From assembly GCF_016904675.1 (NCBI RefSeq), contig NZ_CP070228.1, positions 682,001-746,000 on the forward strand: 64,000 bases of DNA, given 5' to 3'. Source of the DNA: Arcanobacterium phocisimile. GTDB taxonomy: Bacteria > Actinomycetota > Actinomycetes > Actinomycetales > Actinomycetaceae. How positions within the stretch are numbered: position 1 is the first letter of the stretch; every line of letters begins with the position of its first letter. Shown piece by piece: positions 60,739 to 64,000 of the stretch. Under the pieces are notes generated by a model, which saw only the letters and a list, made by a program, of their open reading frames with translations, was not told the origin of the DNA and ran no database searches. The translations under genes were made by a program, and so were the position numbers.

Positions 60739-62625
60739 GTGGATGACCGTATAGAAAACGACTCGGTCTCCCTTACCCAGCGACTCATTGACAACTATCG
60801 CGCCGGGATGGGCCAAGGGCGGGGTGGCGGAGTTGCTGGCCGGAAATTTACTAACAAGCGACTATCGTTCACGATAGTCGTCGTGTTGATCGTCGCCTTA
60901 CTATTGTTCCTCCGTCTTTTCCAACTACAAGTACTCAGTGCACCACAGTTAGCGCAGACTGCTCGGCAGCTGCGTACGCAATCCATCATGCTAGAAGCCA
61001 AGCGCGGCGATATTGTTGATGGCAAAGGAAATATCCTGGCAACATCAGTTGAACGCTACAATATTCGCGTCAATCAGCTGGAAATTGCGAGCTTTAACGA
61101 ATACGACGATGATAATAATCTCGTTGGAACGGGAGCGGCGGCGGCTGCAAAAAAAGTTGCTCCAATCTTGGATATGGATCAAGCAGAACTTGCCGGTATA
61201 TTCCTCGGCGGTGAAGAAAAAAATCAGTGGACCCTTGTTAAGCGTGATGTTTCACCGGATACCTGGCGAGATATCTCAGCCTTGGGGATTCATGGCATCT
61301 ATCCAGAGCGTTATATGCAACGTTTTTATCCCAACGGATATGTGGGTGGAAATATTCTCGGGTACACAGGTGTCACCGCTGACGACGACACCGTTGCTGG
61401 TCGCGCTGGTATCGAAGCTAGTTACAACAGTTTGTTAAGTGGTGAAAACGGTGAGCTATCAGTTGAAGTAGGGCCATGGGGTACGGTCTTCCCACAAGCC
61501 CCGAAGAAAGAAGTACCTGCTGTTGATGGCGGTAAAGTGCAACTCACTATTAATCGTGATTTGCAGCTAGCTACACAAGAAGCCCTCGATTCTGCTGTCA
61601 AGCGTACAAACGCCGAGTGGGGAGCTGCTGTTGCTATCGAAATCGGTACTGGGCGTATTTTGGCTTTAGGCGACTCTTCAACGCCAGATCCGTCAAACTT
61701 GGCTGAAGTGAAACCAGGAGATTGGAATTCTCGAGCTGTCCAGGCAGTTGTTGAGCCGGGATCGACCGGAAAAATTATCACCCTATCTAGCGCATTGGAA
61801 ACAGGTGCTATTTCACCAACGTCGACTTTCGTCGTCCCAGATCGCATCACCATGCCCAACGGTCAAGAATTTTCGGATAATGACCCCCATGCGACTGAAA
61901 CAATGACGGTTGCAGGTATCATTGGGAAATCCTACAACACCGGTCTCATTCAGATAGGTGACTTGGTTGACGATAACTATCGGTACGGCATGCTCCAAAA
62001 ATTCGGAATTGGCCATAAAACCGGTATCGAACTGCCTGGCGAAGTAGATGGTTTCCTGAAGTCCGACGCCGAATGGGATGATCGAACACGATATACCACG
62101 ATGATCGGCCAGTCATGGGCAGCATCAACCGTCCAACTCGGACAGATGATCTCCATCGTAGGAAATGATGGGGTGCGCGTCCCGTTACATATCGTCGATG
62201 GTGTCTACGACGGGAACGGAGTTTTTGAACCAACCGTGATTGGTGCATCCGAACAAGTTGTTTCTCCAGAAGCAGCTCGTGCAGCAAATAGTATCCTCCA
62301 AGGCGTCACCCGTAGCGATTCAACCGGTGAATTAGCGCGAATACCGGGATATAACGTTGCCGGAAAAACTGGTACTGCGGAAGTTCCAGATGAAAACGGA
62401 AACTTGACTAAACGTGTGGGTACCTTCGTAGGATTGGTGCCTGCGGAGAAACCACAAGTAGCTATCGCCGTGGTTATGTATAATCCTTCAGGCCCCGGTT
62501 ATGGTTCGGTTACCGCAGCCCCAGTATTTGCCGATATTGGGAAATTTGCGATGCGCCTGTTAGGCGTAGCCCCCTCAAGTGAACCTCTTATGAAATATCC
62601 ATGGACTCTAAGCGAGATGCAATGA
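60739..62625 (+). CDS. ftsI: Septal penicillin-binding protein (FtsI/PBP3 type)
   Basis: A 628-residue class B PBP. A cytoplasmic tail precedes one membrane anchor (about 45-68), then the PBP dimer domain (with AKRGDIVDGKGNILATS) and the transpeptidase: Ser in GSTGK (SxxK, near residue 342), SxN in GKSYNTG, and KTGTA near residue 550. There is no PASTA domain. It crosslinks septal peptidoglycan with FtsW. GTG start at 60739 with AGGAGGG upstream. The stop overlaps the murE ATG (ATGA). Confidence 0.96.
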   Translation: MDDRIENDSVSLTQRLIDNYRAGMGQGRGGGVAGRKFTNKRLSFTIVVVLIVALLLFLRLFQLQVLSAPQLAQTARQLRTQSIMLEAKRGDIVDGKGNILATSVERYNIRVNQLEIASFNEYDDDNNLVGTGAAAAAKKVAPILDMDQAELAGIFLGGEEKNQWTLVKRDVSPDTWRDISALGIHGIYPERYMQRFYPNGYVGGNILGYTGVTADDDTVAGRAGIEASYNSLLSGENGELSVEVGPWGTVFPQAPKKEVPAVDGGKVQLTINRDLQLATQEALDSAVKRTNAEWGAAVAIEIGTGRILALGDSSTPDPSNLAEVKPGDWNSRAVQAVVEPGSTGKIITLSSALETGAISPTSTFVVPDRITMPNGQEFSDNDPHATETMTVAGIIGKSYNTGLIQIGDLVDDNYRYGMLQKFGIGHKTGIELPGEVDGFLKSDAEWDDRTRYTTMIGQSWAASTVQLGQMISIVGNDGVRVPLHIVDGVYDGNGVFEPTVIGASEQVVSPEAARAANSILQGVTRSDSTGELARIPGYNVAGKTGTAEVPDENGNLTKRVGTFVGLVPAEKPQVAIAVVMYNPSGPGYGSVTAAPVFADIGKFAMRLLGVAPSSEPLMKYPWTLSEMQ

Positions 62626-64000
62626 TACGTCCTCAACATGTTAGCCCGGTCAGCTTAGGCCAGGTAGTGCCTGATTGCGACCCCCAGTACGCAGATATTC
62701 TTCTGACCGGAGCAACTGCTGATAACCGCCACGTGCTCCCTGGTGATCTTTTCTTTGCGTTGCCAGGGCAACACGTTCATGGCGCCCGTTATGGGGATGC
62801 GGCGGCGGCAGCCGGTGCGCACGCTATTATCACTGATCCTGCTGGAGCTGAACTGATTAGCGCCGATATCCCGTTAGTGATAGATCCGCATGTCACCGCT
62901 AATGTTGGCAAACTAGCAGCGGTCATCTATGGCAATCCAGCACAACACCTGACAACGTACGCGGTTACCGGGACCAACGGTAAAACCACGACCGCTTTTA
63001 TGATTGACCACATCCTACGTGCGCTCGGCGAAACAACCGGTCTTATCGGTACGGTTTCGGTGCAGATAGCTGGCGTCGAGGTTCCAGCTACACTCACAAC
63101 TCCACAGCCAGCGGATTTGCAGGCAATGTTGGCAACACTGGTCGAACAAGGCGGAACGAGCCTTGTTATGGAGGTCTCTTCTCATGCCATCGCGCAAGGA
63201 AGAATTGATCCAGTGCAATATACGGTTGCTGGATTTACAAACCTGACACAAGATCATCTGGACTTTCATCACACTTTGGTTGAATATTTTGAGGCCAAAG
63301 CTGAACTTTTCACGGAAAAATATGCAAAAACTGGCGTCGTTATTACCGACAGTGAATGGGGTAGACGTATCGTCGGGCGCGATCGCATACATCTCGAGGC
63401 GCTTTATATCAACGAAATCAACGCTGATGCTTGGCACCTGACAGATCGTGATGGACAAGCATTTACGTTGGTTGCGCCGAATGGAGAACGTGTGCACACC
63501 ACGTCGTCGCTATCTGGGGAGTTCAATATTGCCAACGCGGCATTGGCGGTCGCAATGGTCGCCTGTGGAGGGCATTCGTTAGAGAGCATCGAGCGGGCAC
63601 TCCAACAAACCGGTGGAGTGAACACAATAGTGCCTGGCCGGATGGAAATCATTGGCCAGGAGCCGCGGGTGGTGGTCGATTTTGCCCACAACGAGGATGC
63701 GCTTGCTAAGGCAATGACTGCGCTTCGCTCATCAACCAGCGGAAAACTTATTGTGATTACTGGTTCGGCAGGCGACCGTGACGTCTCGAAACGCCCCGCA
63801 ATGGCTCGCGTTGTTGCTGAACTTGCTGACGTATTAATAGTTACAGATGACGATCCACACAGTGAGGATCCAGCCCAAATTCGCCAAGATCTTATTGCCG
63901 GGATCCCAGACGGCTTTACATGGCAGGAAATACCGGATCGGCGCACCGCAATCGTAGAGACAATTGTGGGCGCACAACCAGCAGATACTATACTGATTGC
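62622..64000 (+). CDS. murE: UDP-N-acetylmuramoyl-tripeptide synthetase MurE, 3' end outside the window
   Basis: The first 459 codons are present; the gene runs off the window edge. ATG 62622 overlaps the ftsI stop. The ATP P-loop is TGTNGKTTT (Thr116-Thr124 region), and MEVSSHAIAQGRID and NLTQDHLDFH are family marks. The substrate-selecting motif that reads Asp-Asn-Pro-Arg in diaminopimelate enzymes is Asp410-Asp-Pro-His413 here, so another amino acid, such as L-lysine or ornithine, is likely added. It acts in the cytoplasm on UDP-MurNAc-dipeptide. Confidence 0.95.
   Translation, partial: MIRPQHVSPVSLGQVVPDCDPQYADILLTGATADNRHVLPGDLFFALPGQHVHGARYGDAAAAAGAHAIITDPAGAELISADIPLVIDPHVTANVGKLAAVIYGNPAQHLTTYAVTGTNGKTTTAFMIDHILRALGETTGLIGTVSVQIAGVEVPATLTTPQPADLQAMLATLVEQGGTSLVMEVSSHAIAQGRIDPVQYTVAGFTNLTQDHLDFHHTLVEYFEAKAELFTEKYAKTGVVITDSEWGRRIVGRDRIHLEALYINEINADAWHLTDRDGQAFTLVAPNGERVHTTSSLSGEFNIANAALAVAMVACGGHSLESIERALQQTGGVNTIVPGRMEIIGQEPRVVVDFAHNEDALAKAMTALRSSTSGKLIVITGSAGDRDVSKRPAMARVVAELADVLIVTDDDPHSEDPAQIRQDLIAGIPDGFTWQEIPDRRTAIVETIVGAQPADTILI

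Overview
The window is a chromosomal segment of an actinobacterium. The genes are typical of the phylum: an HflX/DinG/LexA/LysM/NrdR block, ClgR, DUF3046, DUF3040, an RNase J, a pnp gene with a long structured leader, and a mraZ-rsmH-ftsL-ftsI-murE division cluster. Base composition is moderate (about half G+C by eye), and several genes have GTG starts or leaderless promoters. This fits a low-GC member of the Actinomycetaceae such as Arcanobacterium or Trueperella; the genus is inference. I saw no rRNA, tRNA, CRISPR array or intact insertion sequence.

Layout. 1-5.8 kb is an accessory surface and export region: two paralogous lipoproteins around a small secreted protease-inhibitor-like protein, then a MacB-type ABC system with a peptidoglycan-binding adaptor. 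5.8-16 kb holds a Cys/His-rich small protein, ribF, rpsO, pnp, an MFS transporter, an M16 peptidase, a GNAT protein and RNase J. 16-20.6 kb is a leftward three-gene ABC importer of the ferric-iron (AfuABC/FbpABC) type.

20.6-30.8 kb is the most interesting part. Two operons diverge from one intergenic region that carries two DtxR/IdeR-type iron boxes. Leftward are a shortened prolyl-oligopeptidase-like hydrolase and an iron-complex importer (FecD, FecB and FecE types). Rightward are a 34-residue peptide gene, two tandem hairpins, a fused E1-like/YcaO cyclodehydratase and two half-ABC transporters. I read this as an iron-regulated RiPP locus, possibly a ribosomally made metallophore with its own uptake system: the peptide would be modified at its single Cys, exported, reimported with metal, and processed by the hydrolase. 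The chemistry and the metal are inference.

30.8-34.6 kb contains a decayed hipA toxin gene, a two-component system and a coupled 2-hydroxyacid dehydrogenase. 34.7-50 kb is core DNA-maintenance and RNA-modification territory (ftsK, pgsA, cinA, clgR, recA, recX, miaB, miaA, hflX, dinG, lexA, LysM division factor, nrdR), with SOS boxes before recA and between lexA and the LysM gene. 50-58.4 kb carries an acyl-CoA ligase with an extra C-terminal domain, a HelD/HelR-like helicase, a PAC2 protein, a spermidine-synthase-like protein, DinB and DUF3040. From 58.5 kb to the end runs the division and cell-wall cluster with MraZ-box repeats, ending inside murE.
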